Source of the DNA: Telopea speciosissima
Taxonomy: Eukaryota > Streptophyta > Magnoliopsida > Proteales > Proteaceae
Direction of reading: 5' to 3'
Assembly (NCBI RefSeq): GCF_018873765.1
Contig: NC_057916.1
Location: forward strand, 12,583,501-12,647,500
DNA: 64,000 nucleotides
In this document: piece after piece, positions 1 through 11,724 of the stretch
Numbering within the stretch: the first letter of the stretch is position 1
Layout of the letters: each line of letters starts with the position of its first letter
Notes under the pieces: generated by a model
Databases searched by the model: none
What the model was told of the DNA's origin: nothing
Seen by the model: the letters and a program-made list of their open reading frames with translations, nothing else
Translations under genes and position numbers: made by a program

Positions 1-479
1 CTAGGTGTTGGAGGAGGGAAAAAAATCAAGGCAACACCAACAAGGCATTAAGGCGTTGGTGCGTCGCGTAGGCGACCAAGGTGCCCTTCCAGGTGTGGCA
101 CCTTTCCAGCAAAGGATTCCTGGACGCCTAGGCAACGCCTTAACAACTTTGCTTAGAAATATGATAGTTTCACCTGCATGAGGCGAATAAAACACTAAGA
201 TGGTTTATAACAAAAGGTTTAACGGATTTTAACGGATTTGTGATGAACCAAGTGAAGTTTAGGTGGATGGCACTGCCAAATAACCTTAAATACCAAGCAT
301 GCAAACCCAACCATTACCCTCACAAACAGCCTCCTGAATCCAAGTATAACCCCATGTATACAGTCATAAATTTCTGTTATGTAAAATCTTACTCTCAGAC
401 TATTACTGGCTCCTTCAGCAAAAAATATTGCCCCTGCTACAAATGAAAACTTTCCAGGACTAACTGATGTAGATCGAAG

Positions 480-1560
480 CATGAAGAAGAAAAGGACCAA
501 AACACAGTTCACGTTGCTGTTCACATGAACATTTGTGCTGTTCACATGAATAGTGGTGTGGGACCCATATGGATTGCTGGAGTGGTGGTTTCCTTGATGG
601 AGATATTAGTTGCTATTTCTTTTGTTTAAGTTTCAACTTTTATAGTTTCGATTTTGGAGTTTCTATTCCCGTGTAATCCTTAGTAATTTTTTTAGATTTT
701 ATTTATTAGTCTTAATAGTATCTTCTATTTTGTTAATAGCTAAGATCTTATTTAGCTTTTTGTACAAGTCTCAATACTGCCTTGTAAGAGATTTTATAGA
801 GGCTTTTTAATTTGTTACTTTCTATTTTCTGAGTAGCAGCAGTAGCTACATGTAAGCGAGACCTTAGAATAAAGCTTGAATTCTGGTTTTTAGGCGTCCA
901 GGCACCTTTCTCTCACCTTGATTTTTGGTGTCGCCTAGGCGACGCCTTGACACCTTGAAGCAAGGACAAAACATGAAGAAGAGGCTCCAACACTGTTCAC
1001 GTGAACAGTGTCACAGCCCATATTTTCCTTGTGTGGGGATATTTTTGAGAAGATTTTGTGGGCCCATCAAGTGGAGAAAGATTCTATCCTAATGCTGCCA
1101 TAGTTTAGTTTCTATTTCCAGTTTTAGAAAGTATATTAGGTAGTTTCTAATTTCAGTTTGTCAATTTTTTTGTTTTGTTCTCTAAAATAGGAATTTCTAT
1201 TTTGAAATAAGGCCAGCTAGATTTTTTAGGAAGTTTCTATTTTGGTTGCAAGCTCCTTGGTAGCAAGTTACTTTCTATTTTCTATTTACTTGAGGGGCAA
1301 GGTATTGCTGCCTATATATGTAATGGTTCTTAGTAGCCTCCAAACAAATTAATGAAATTGCTTAGATTGCTCGGTGCAAGTTTTGATTATCCTATTGTGA
1401 GGATGAAGGGCAGGGAGGCTTGGCTGAGAGAGCCGAATCTCCTTATCCCTTTCCCCTGCTTCTCCTATCTTCTCTTCTTATCCCAATCGATTACCTTGTG
1501 TTGCTGTTACATTGTGATTACTGCAACTGCTGTGAAGATCCTTGAAGGCTCCAATCATCT
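480..1560. repeat. Two related LTR-like repeat blocks with GTTCACGTGAAC palindrome
   Basis: Two blocks begin alike (catgaagaagar near 479 and 972), are followed by GTTCAC(A/G)TGAAC words, and then run through similar T-rich text containing repeated 'tttctatttt'. The second ends with a tatatatgtaat stretch that resembles an LTR R/U5 region. The 18-bp palindrome ACTGTTCACGTGAACAGT near 990 contains a G-box core CACGTG. They look like diverged copies of one repeat separated by an AGGCG-word patch. Precise ends and target duplications were not found, so the LTR interpretation is tentative. Confidence 0.35.
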
Positions 1561-1599
1561 CTAATCAATTCCAAATGCTGATGTTGTTGTTACCATAGT

Positions 1600-2530
1600 A
1601 CTATATCTCGCGATATATTGGTATCTCGGGCCTACCGAGACACCCGAAATATCCGAAATTTTGCCAAATTTCGCCGAAATATTGCATTTTTTCTGCAATA
1701 TTTCGGGGGTCCATCTCGGTGAGTATTTGGCCATATCTAAGCCTGATACTTCATGGACACCCTTATTTAAGCGAAATAAACACATTTAAACCATAAAATT
1801 GCAAAAAAATGAACTCAAAGTGGTGTTTTGGTTGACAGTATACGGTCGCCGACCCTAATGTATATAAATAGTTAAATACACATTGATTAGGCAGTTAAAG
1901 GCATAAAAGAAATTTAAACAAACTAATTAAAACTCATTAGACATAATTCATAAATTATATTCTCATAAACTCCATAATAGTCAATACTCAATAGCTCAAT
2001 AGTCAATACTTTAATAGGCAATACACAAAGTCACAACTCACAAGTTCACAAATCAGTGAAATCACAACTTACAACTTACAAGTTACAAGAGACAAGACTC
2101 ATAAGTCACAACTCACAAGTGCTAATAATAGTTGTTGTACCTTCCTAGATCAACCCCACTCATGGCCCACTGGAGTCAACGTCCATTGCTCTCTATTTGA
2201 AGGACATATGTGGACCACGGTATAGTTTCGGAGAAGAAACGAGTGTAGCTGGCCTAAAACAGCTTCCGCCCAGCTCTCGGTTGATATTTCGACTGTTAGC
2301 TGGCAAAATATGGTATTTATAACCATGGTTTAATGAGTCACGTGAGGTGTTTTGTAACATTTCGGCGATATTTCGGTATATCACCGAAATGTCCCGAAAT
2401 GTTACGAAATATCGTCGAAATTTTGTCTTTTTTGGTTTCGCCTTCACATCTCATCTCGGCCCTATCGAAATTACCGAAATTTCGCGATATACCGGCAATA
2501 TATCGCGAAATTTTGTACCATGGTTGTTAC
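1600..2530. repeat. Paired patches of self-complementary TTTCG/CGAAA words
   Basis: Patches at about 1600-1740 and 2310-2530 consist of degenerate repeats of words such as TTTCGCGAAA, CGATATATCG and CCGAAATATTTCGG, which read alike on both strands. Outer boundaries carry similar phrases (taccatag at the left, taccatgg at the right). The DNA between them (about 1790-2300) is ordinary AT-rich sequence with runs of 'cacaactcac'. No coding potential is apparent despite open frames. Confidence 0.5.
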
Positions 2531-3420
2531 CCATTGTCTCATATCTCCACATCCAGCGATCAGAACAGGCTAAGAATTGGAGTTCTTCACTACCCAAACC
2601 CAGATACAGGTAAAGGTACAGCCCTCACAGGCACTGATCAAACGATCGCTAAAATCATGCGGAATCATTTACTGTTAAGAGTTACTGGTATTTATATAAT
2701 TATATTACTGGGAATTGAAGTAATAAGTGCTGTCGTTAGCATTGAACAATCCTACTGTGGAATTAGTTCCTAGGTGTCTAATTGGGGACTGGTTCTACAT
2801 TATTAACCCCCAAAACCCTAAGCATACTTTTTCTAGTATTTCTGAACACCTTCAAAAACAGGCAATTGGAATTTCAGATAAACTTTTGTAAAAGACATAG
2901 GTGAAGGAACATTATTCTCTGACAATGACCTATAAGACTAGCTGGTCTTTATCCCGTTTGGTAAGCTCATCTTTGTGACTTAAGGTGTCTCCTCTAACAT
3001 ATTAATGAATAAAACTTTTATTAAGTACTGTGAACAACTAAAATAGTTTCATGGAAATTTACAATGCTTCTCACACTTCTTGCATCTATGGCCAATATAT
3101 TCAAAATTATAGTAAAACTTGTCCATGGAGAGTTTCATTGGATGTGATTTCTGATCAAATAATAGGGTCCTATCAGAGAATTATTATTCGATTGAGTAAA
3201 ATATTTCAAAGATTAGTATCTGCTCCAGTAACTGGAACTAAGTTATGTTAAAGGAGGCTGTTCCTCCAAGCAAATGGTAACTTCCTTATATTCTGGTATG
3301 TGAATAACATATTTAATTCATTGCAGGAGTGAAGTACTTGTCAACTAAATGATAATGATCAGAGATGGAACAAAAGTAATATTGTCAGAAAAAAAGAGCA
3401 CAGTATGTCGTGATCCTTAC

Positions 3421-6400
3421 CAGCTAGAATGTTCAATGGCATCCTCGGTAGCAGCATCCAACATTTCAATCATTGAGGGGTGAACAAAAACAGTATCTAG
3501 CAGAATGCCTTCAGGATATCTGGACTAAATTGGAGTTACAGACATAATTTGATTACACAAGAATCAAGAAATCAGCAGGAATTTCACTTTTTGAAATTTC
3601 AAAGATATTGATTAATTACTGCAAAAATAAAATAATGTGCACTTAAATACCTGCAAGTACTGTTTAGGCTGTGGTACTGCAAGTTTTTGAAGAACTTCAT
3701 AGCTGATAAAAGAGTTCTGTTAACACATAAGAAAATAAAGAATCAAGAACTACAAGAACTTTGCAATAGAAGATGTTCTAAGAGTATTGTCAGATGCAAT
3801 AAGTTATTAATAAGAAAGAAAAAAAAAATTGATAGTTTTTCATAAGTCAGTTGCTCCTCACACAGCCAATAGAGATCTGCTCTTTCCTCTAGCTCTTATA
3901 GAGATTGACGTAGTGGAGGAAGAGGCTAAGGGCCAAACCATGGGGATGACAAAGACAGACTCCAATTTGACCATTGTGGCAGGCCCAGGCACACTAGGGA
4001 GACTTGTTGCAGTGGTGGAGGTCATGGGTGATGCGGCAATAGCGGCAACAAATAGATTAGATGCCGTTCGCCCCATCCAACAGCCAATAAGGTGCTAACG
4101 TGTGAGATTCCATTACACCCCGCCAATATGTACTGTTGTACATCACTTTCCCTAATTTAATAATTTCACAACAAACATAAAGAACATAAAAAATATATGG
4201 TGCAATAAAAGAAGTTATTATTGCAGGTATTAAGTAATAGTAATAAAATTAACCCCCCTCTCTTCCCCACAAACAGACACCACCCACCCTCCTCTCTCCA
4301 ACACAACCAAAAAAGGGAAAACAAGACCAAACCTAATACTTATTGCCCTTTTGCTCAAGACGATTTGGGTACCATCTCAGGGGCTATAGGACAGATGGGC
4401 AGACATTAAAGTATATTGTGACTCAGCATTCCATGTTGGGGTGAGGGCAAGTTAAAAATAATTTACGACCCCAGCAGCTACTAGAAGAACCTTTTGACAA
4501 CCATCATGAACCAGCTCAAAGGTATGCAACAAGGCCTAAGGATCTGTTACCATTCTAGGTAGCTCATAGTTCAAAGAGTTGGGTGTAGAGCTTTTCAAGT
4601 TTCTGTAGTACTCTCTAACTCTCTCTGTATATAAGATCCTAAACTTCAAGATCAGGAAACAATTCCTATTTTGTATAAACTAAAAAGTACTCACAAGAGG
4701 GGGGGAAATGGAAAAATCAAGGGCAACAAATGGTAGTCTAGCAGTGAGCCACCATTCATAGAAAAGAATTCCCACCGTAACTAAACCTAGTTAATTTTAA
4801 TATCACTACTAGTTTTGGGTTGTGAGTTTTTAAATACTCCTTAGACAAGTTGTTTTATTTTATTTTAAGAAGTTTAAAATGTCAGGATACGATTTGCGTC
4901 ATCTCTAGGTTACTTTTTCAAGGGTCAAATCTTTTCTACAATGAGATTTCTATTTTAAAGTCATAGATTAGTGTATATAACTTGATTTTTAAATAGAAAT
5001 GGGACATTTTGTTATCAGTTGGGAGAATTTTTCCCAATTTGGAAGTGCCTTTGATTTCAACTTATAGGTGTGAATTGTCATAAACCTGAAGAGTAATTCC
5101 TTATGTTCTAATTTCTTCTTTCCCTTTATTTCTTCCAATTCTTACAGAGATTTGTGGCTGTTATTATAAGAAATAGTTCCTTACAATCAGAACCCTGGAT
5201 GCTACCACTGTCAGATGATTATGATACTTCCTACAGATTGAAGGAAGGAAACATGCCCTCTGTCTCCATACCAAAAGGATTTTAAATAAAGCCCATCCTT
5301 CTGCCTCTCTTGTTCTCCCACAGTCGTGAAAAATGAGAGAGGAGTAAGGATTTCTTTTCTTGTTTTTTAATTCCCTTGTGATAGATAACAGAAAATTTTA
5401 TTGTCAAAGGAAAAAAAGGTTGTTTAGGAGTAGAAAACAACAAGAAGAGAAGAGGTCGAAGCCAATAAATACAATGAAATCCTATCCAAAATTGTCAAGG
5501 AGTCCAGGCGCCTTGGACCAGGCTTTTAGTTCATGGAATCGGTATCATATCGATCACCACCAATGTCAATATCGAAACAGATATGCCGATATCAAAACAG
5601 ATATCAATACCAATACCAATCCATATCAGGTCAATACAGGATCAAATGGTCACTTTTTTCACCAAAAATCTAAGGTTCAAGCCGAATCACCGATACCGTA
5701 TCAGTTAGGTATTGGACCTATTGGTATTAGGATTTAGGCATGGCCGATACCGATACACCCGATCCAATACCAATTCCTAAAACCCTGCCTTGGACACCTT
5801 GGTCGCCTTGTGTCCAGGCCCCCTCCAACGCCTTGGGTCACCTAGACACCGCGACAACTATAGTCTTATCACCCCCTCCCCTCTCCCCAAGTCATCAGGA
5901 AGGGAGTTAGCAAATCACTTTTTATGACAAAATGCATTTTATATATTTGCTTGTTTATTTGTGCGTACAATCCCACCATGTGGCATCTATTAGTCTTAAT
6001 GATTTTGAGAGAGGACGTTTCCAGAAATTGAAAATGTCATGATCAAACCAACCCAACATTTTTCCTTGTTATTATAAACCATAGTACCTGGAGGAATGGA
6101 TATCACCTGTTGAGTTGGATTTTTATTTTTTTTTTTTTGGTTCTACACATTGAAATTTTATTTATTTAAATGCATTGGGTCAAACTGCTTCATGCTGTCA
6201 TGCATTGGCTGTACAGAATAAGCTAAAAGACAAAGGTGGCGGATGAATCCACCAAACGATCCAAACCTTTGAAAAACAAAACCTAGAAGCTTCTGAAACT
6301 AAAAATTGAGCTTCCTTAACACGCTCTTGATTTACATCCAGTGGTTAAGGGAAATACAAAACTTGTGAGATCTACACAAAAGTAGCACGAGTTTTTATCC

Positions 6401-7963
6401 ACCCATCACCACATTCAAGGAGTTCAGTTTGAATCACTAATAACTCTAGCTTGGAACCAACAAGAAGATCACATATTTTTAAGCTTCTTGCCATTCACGA
6501 ATATTTATAAACGATCCAATTTCACATGTTCCCAAGGCAGTGTTGCATAAATATCAGCAAATGAAATGGTTAGGATTTGGGAACTCATTATATTGATAAA
6601 TTTAAATTTAAATTACATGAAAGAGACATTGAATTGTTGCATACAAAAATAATACTAAAATGAAATGAGGAAGTCTCCTAACCGAATGTAGCAACCCAAA
6701 GGTATACAAAAGAAAATGGAAACAAACCTGTGAGAAGAAAGAATCTACACTTTCCTTTTGAGCGTGAGCGAACACCTATTTTCATTCAATTTGACAAATA
6801 ATGACAGTTAAAGATCAAACCCAGGGCACGCAAAAGACGGCAAACAAACTAAACAATAAAGAGAGGAAGTATCAGGTTTCTTACAGCAGGTGTCCAATGA
6901 ACTCCAGCACGAAGTGATCCAAGGATCTCTCCACTCTTCACCAGACCATTGAAAAGAGACTGGAAAAATGGACCCTCAACAGTCACGCCATTCGCTCCAT
7001 TCATTTCGAGCAGTAGTTGCTGCAATGAGCTCCAAACCGTCGATAAATTTGTTGGAACTGTGATACCCCTGGTGGCTCCACGAACCATCGCATTAACCCG
7101 GGCAACATATACAGGCGTATACAATTGCCCACCTTCCATTCTCCCTTTCACCTAGATGTAGTGAAAAATAGAAGTCACATAAAATCCGATATACAATTCT
7201 GTAGGCAGGCATCAGATAATCACAGCGAATAACAACAGAAAAGGTACAATGGTCCCGAGGCGTGGCTCCAACACAGTCGCCAACAACTCTGAACCGACAT
7301 GCAACTGTGCAGCGAGCTCTGCCAGAGCAATCTGACTACACTCCTGAAGCCGCTCGTTAATTTCTTCCGCGACAGAATCCCAATAAGACTGGGATATGAT
7401 CTCGCCTTGAATCAGCATAAGCCCCACTTCATCTGCCACTATCTGTCGCGCTTGCATCTCAACGTAATACAAATCCACCCCAATGGTGTCAGCAAGATCA
7501 ATCAGAGAAACACGCCCGGATTTAGTAATCTCTGCCAACATTTCAAGCCTCAATTCATCCTATCGCATCAGAGAATTACATTAATATCGCTCGAATCGTT
7601 AATCAAGTTAAAGTAAGTACCCCAAAAAAAAAAAAAAAAAACTCTGCCGAATTCGCTAACGAAAGAAACACCTGAAGCAATAACATCCTAATCGACGCAA
7701 ATTTGGATAGAGCATAAAAGAAACAGAGGACATAAAACCCTAGAAAGAAAGGAACAAAAAAAAAAAAATAAGGAAGGATGAGAAAGTACATGCGTGATGT
7801 ATTCTTTGCCGGAGACGGTGTGGAGAAGTTCGAAATCGATAATTTGAAGCTCTTGGAGCTTTCGAACTAATTCGACTACATTTCTTTCTGACAATCTAAT
7901 ACTCGACTTCGCTTGTTGAGCAAACTCGAACTGTCTCTGCAATTCCAGCAATTCGTCGTCCAT
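3421..7963 (-). CDS. UFL1: E3 UFM1-protein ligase 1 (UFL1), 5' six exons, partial
   Basis: UFL1 transfers the ubiquitin-like protein UFM1 from the E2 UFC1 to targets such as ribosomal proteins at the endoplasmic reticulum. Minus-strand exons: 7963-7790, 7559-7248, 7151-6885, 6775-6728, 3716-3651, 3524-3421. All have GT-AG borders and join in frame to 323 aa, against roughly 800 aa for the plant family. Landmarks are the start MDDELLELQRQFEFAQQ, the LGTIVKGRMEGGQLYTP segment, RAGVHWTPA, a 16-codon exon encoding VFAHAQKESVDSFFSQ, and RYPEGILLDTVFVHPS followed by TEDAIEHSSW. The ATG at 7963 fits the family N terminus. Intron 4 (6727-3717) is about 3 kb and repeat-containing. The last donor (3420) is intact but the next exon, in phase 2, was not found, so the gene continues to the left. 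Confidence 0.93.
3717..6727 (-). other. UFL1 intron 4 with repeat patches
   Basis: This 3.0 kb intron separates the 16-codon exon from the NSFISYEVLQKL exon. It contains a CGATATC-word patch (about 5520-5760), an AGGCG-word patch (5780-5865) ending in acaactatag, and a T-tract ending in ggttctac (6121-6147) that looks like the tail of a minus-strand retroinsertion. A 72-89 codon open frame at 3829-4098 exists on both strands but resembles no family I recognise. No nested gene was identified. Confidence 0.6.
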
Positions 7964-8989
7964 CTTTTCGGATCGTTCACGTTCGAGTTTTCGGAGCGAA
8001 GGAGAGGAATAGGAGGGCAGACGGGGACTATGCTGTATATAAAATGGGAAAAAGAACTATGGCCTATATATATTCCTCTCTTTTGTCTCGGCCTTCCTTG
8101 CCTATTCCGAGCGATTTATCTTTTCCCCGAAATAGGAAGTAGGAACAAGGGTCCGGAACCGGTATTTGGTTCGGTTCCAGATATTGTTGGGTTGATCCGG
8201 AACCAAATCGATTTAAATATCGAAAATTAAATCAAATCTGTTCGGTTTGGTTTTTATTTGGTTCTGGTCATGTGCTTGGTTCATATATTATAGGGGCGCT
8301 GTTAAGCACATGGGGGTGGGCGCAATGACCACCCTGCCCCCTGCACAGGCTGCCCATGTGCCTGGGCGCAGTCTGCGCTCTGTGGCACATAGAACATTCT
8401 CCTTATATTATAATATAATAGTAAGGAGAAAAAATGCCACATGGTCGTGTATTGTGGCTAGTATATGCGCCCAGACACAATCGGGTATGAAATGACCAGT
8501 ATACCCTTGCCTTTCCATGGGGGTGGGGGCAATCATTTTGCGTCCAACTGTATCTAAGCGCAAGTACACGCCATAGTGCACGATCGGGTGGCGTTCCCTT
8601 TCTCATAATAGTATTATAAAATAGGAGAGTTTTTGTCTAGTAATGTGGCCATTGCGCTAGTGCAAGGACCAATGTGAGTGTGTTTGAAAGCATCAATAGG
8701 AGGCAGGCTTTTCGCCCTTTAATGGGGGCCAGGACAATCATTTCACAGGGGCTTGTGTCTAGGTGCAAGCCATACTCCGAGACTAACTCATTTTTCCCTA
8801 AAAATATTAATGGGTGAGGGGTTGAGCATGTCGCCCCTTGCTCTAGGTAAGCTAGTAAGTGGCAAACAAAGGGGGGGGGTGTCCAGTGGGGATAGCCATC
8901 AAGCCATGGCAGGAGGGTCATTTCATTGGGAGGGGGAGAGAGTGGCAAGCACATGCCGGACAGTCTGACCGCTTACCTTGCCTTTTTCC

Positions 8990-9205
8990 CCATATTAATA
9001 TATTAATTACTATATTATATTATAATATAATAGTATTGTAAATTTAATATTAATATTAGTAGTATATAGTATATTATATTATTTAATATTAATATTAGTA
9101 TTATATAGTATAATATATTAGTATTATAATGTGCTGATATACTATAATATATCACTACAAAAAAAAAAAAAACTATAATATGTTAGTATTATAATATATT
9201 AATGG
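8990..9205. repeat. AT-rich low-complexity repeat
   Basis: More than 200 bp consist almost only of attaatattagtattatata-type words, with degenerate tandem character and many local palindromes. A short poly(A) insertion (9151-9171) flanked by ACTATAATAT lies inside it. Confidence 0.7.
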
Positions 9206-9209
9206 GAAA

Positions 9210-9353
9210 AAGATCTCTACTTGGTGGTGTTTCCTACGCCCTCTCACAGGTCACCGTGAGATGATAATTATGCCCCCTGGGTAGATACCCAAACGTGCTC
9301 ACTCATTGGTCCAAACACTTGTGTAAAGACCATGTGACCAAGTAGAGATCTCT
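9210..9353. mobile_element. MITE, AGATCTCTACTTGG family, copy A
   Basis: The left end AGATCTCTACTTGGT is matched at the right by the inverted ACCAAGTAGAGATCT. The interior contains 'gggtagatacccaaacgtg' and 'caaacacttgtgtaaagac'. A second copy in the opposite orientation with matching interior phrases lies at 44370-44543. Target duplication is not clear. Confidence 0.7.
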
Positions 9354-9809
9354 AATTGCCCTATATTAATATAGTATAATAAATTAGTAGTCAAATTCAC
9401 TTCAGTTTTGGTTCGAACCGACATGGCAATTCCTATGTTAGAACCAGAACCGAAACAAATTCCACTACTACATTTCAAATCTAGATTGAAACCAAAGTTT
9501 ATTCAATCCAACTAGCTTATTCGGTTCGATTCTGGTTTTGATTCCAATTTAACACCCTTAATTGAGATGCTCATTGATGTATGATATAAAATTGCTCTGC
9601 ATGATTTCAATCTTTGTGATGGACGTATATGATTAATGGAGGCCAAGGAAGCGTGTGTGCGCACAAGCATCTAACCAAGGGCGGAGTGATCATTTCATGA
9701 TGCCTTGTATCTTGGCGGAGGGGGCGGTGCCGAGTAGCATTCTCTTTCTCTCTCCCCCTCAAGAATAAGTTGGCAGCAAATACGTATATTACCACCACCC
9801 ACCATATGT

Positions 9810-9957
9810 CCATATTTGCCTAGTACCAACCGATTGGGTCTGGTAGGGACAAAATGTACATAACCTCTTGCTTCGTAGGATAAGCTGTTTCCAAGTTTTG
9901 AACTCGCAACCAATAGGTTGCAGTAGTGCAACTTAACTGTTATGCCAACGCTCGCCC
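9810..9957 (-). mobile_element. Au-like SINE, copy 1
   Basis: On the minus strand the element starts GGGCGAGCGTTGGCATAAC, followed by CAGTTAAGTTG, a B-box-like GCGAGTTCAAAAC and TTGGAAACAGC. This is the tRNA-derived promoter layout and downstream wording of plant Au SINEs. It is diverged, and the 3' end is ill-defined. Confidence 0.65.
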
Positions 9958-11724
9958 ATTATCCATTTCCGATTATATTCTTGATAATTATCCATAATTT
10001 GATTAATGAACACAGGTGACTCGAGTTCATATCCGATTATTACTATTTTTTTTTTTGGGTAGAACATATCCGATAATTAATTGAATGATTAGATAATAAT
10101 TCATTGGAATTCTGGAAATCAATTAAATTTCTTACGAATTATTGCATACAGATGCACCTTATATTTGTATCTCTTTTAGACCCAGATCCATATCAGGATC
10201 CGATGTTGATAAATGCTTTAATAGTTATTCCAATCCTATTAAAAGGGTTCCAGGGTTAAATCATTTATTAAAAAGGATTGAGAGAACACTGCATAGAGAG
10301 AGGAAAACATTTGCATTGAAAGATTGTTAAAAACGTTTTGAATTGGTTGAATTTAGTAAGTGTCAAATAAGTTTGTCATCTATCCAACCAACTCTTTGGC
10401 TCAAGGCACCTTGCAAACCAACAATCTAAGGTGACACCCTTGGCATTAGAGGTGTCAACAGTCAACCAGTTGGTCGCGGTCGATTTCAGTTGGTTGGTTA
10501 TCGGTCCATAATCATGCTCATGCTAATTGGGCTAAGCGGGTTATAAACAGCCTAATCTATCTATAAAACAAGTTAATCGAATTATAAATAGTCGGTTACC
10601 GGTTTCAATCGGCCCCCTATCGATCTACCATAAAAAACCGAGTCTATTTGAATGATGATCATGCTAGACCCAAGACTAGGACATTTACTAACCGTTTGAG
10701 TCCAGTTGGTTTAACCGTTGTGGTCCATACCTTGACACCCCTACTTGGCATGGCGGTAAAGTCTCCATATATTGATAGCAAAGACTTGGGATAAATTCTA
10801 CCCTCAAAATGGGGTTGGGCTTGGGGGCTTATGAGGTGGGGGGTTGTTTACCAAAAAAAAAAGTGGGGGTTTTCCTCTTAATACAACCCTCCCCCTTACA
10901 AAAAATAATTCTATGGATGGTTTACCGTTTTGGATGTTTAGGGACTGATCTAGATTTGTGAGATTTGCTTATTTTGTCTATGACCCTAATCTAGATGGCG
11001 ACTCCCTATTCGTTTCCCTCTCTTTTCCCAAAGAGGTGTGGTGGAGAAGAATCCCAAATCTCTTCTCCCGCCACCAGGAGGATGTAGGTTCACTGTTTTA
11101 ACAGTAGGTTACAATTTTTCTATGAAACCATTCATTGATGTACAAAATGTCAACCTGAACTGTAAAAGTTTTATTTTTTATCCTTCAAATATTTGTGCCA
11201 GCCATACCACAGTAACCAACCTTAATTTCTCTTGGCTTCTTAGCTGATCCTAGGTTAAAAACCCTAGATTCGTCAAGAATTGCCTGTGCTTTCGTCTCTT
11301 TACTTTGTTAGATTAGCATAAGGAAATCTAGCAAAGGGTCATCATCATTTCCATCCTCGAGCGAGGGTGGCTGAGAAGAAGAAGAAAGAGGAGTGGAAGA
11401 GGAAGAGGCAATATAAATTTATTACAGGGAAGGATGACATTCATCATGGGTGGTAAGATCTAAGGAGGTTGATAGTGTCACAATGCTACCAGCTACCAAA
11501 AGAGACGATGTTGAAACTGATATATTGATTGACCAAAATTTATACATCTTTAACAGTGTTTTAGTTTGGGCAATTGAAAGCTGACCATGAGCCAGCTTTT
11601 GCTTCAATGTAGTAGAAGGGAGAAACTATTCTTACAAGTTCACATTCAGAAATATACATCTAAGAAGAACAAAAATTACACAGAGGTCAGAGAAGAGAAC
11701 CTGAGAGGCCAGATACAGCAGATC

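Larger units (their letters stand above)
1..3420. other. Left flank of UFL1: repeats, no confirmed exon
   Basis: No exon of UFL1 or of another gene could be confirmed here. The stretch holds AGGCG-word patches (about 30-160 and 890-960), two related LTR-like blocks (about 480-890 and 965-1560), and two patches of degenerate TTTCG/CGAAA words (about 1600-1740 and 2310-2530). UFL1 is transcribed leftward and its sixth exon ends at 3421, so this is either a very long UFL1 intron or contains exons too divergent to recognise by eye. The remainder is AT-rich and unremarkable. Confidence 0.5.
7964..11724. other. Spacer between UFL1 and ankyrin gene: MITEs, SINE, AT tract
   Basis: The two genes are transcribed in the same direction. 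The spacer holds GGTTCGG-word patches (about 8140-8280 and 9395-9560), a MITE-like zone with GC-rich phrases (8280-8960), an AT repeat (8990-9205), a TIR element (9210-9353), an Au-like SINE (9810-9957), two A-tail insertion scars (9151 and 10043) and a GGTCGATTTC-word patch (10450-10740). No protein-coding gene was recognised. Confidence 0.6.

Noticed and set aside
219-545. Minus-strand frame of 108 codons with GAIFFAEGASNSLRV, faintly like the C-terminal end of fold-type I aminotransferases
   Set aside because: Only a short stretch fits, no neighbouring exons were found, it does not match the expected next UFL1 exon, and the rest of the frame is unrelated. Not enough for a gene or pseudogene call.
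3829-4098. Overlapping open frames on both strands in UFL1 intron 4
   Set aside because: No recognisable domain, no compatible splice sites joining UFL1, and the surrounding DNA is intronic.
7988-8080. TATA-like tatataaaa and tatatatat near the UFL1 start as promoter elements
   Set aside because: They lie upstream of UFL1 but read naturally on the plus strand in AT-rich DNA; without transcript start data the assignment would be arbitrary.
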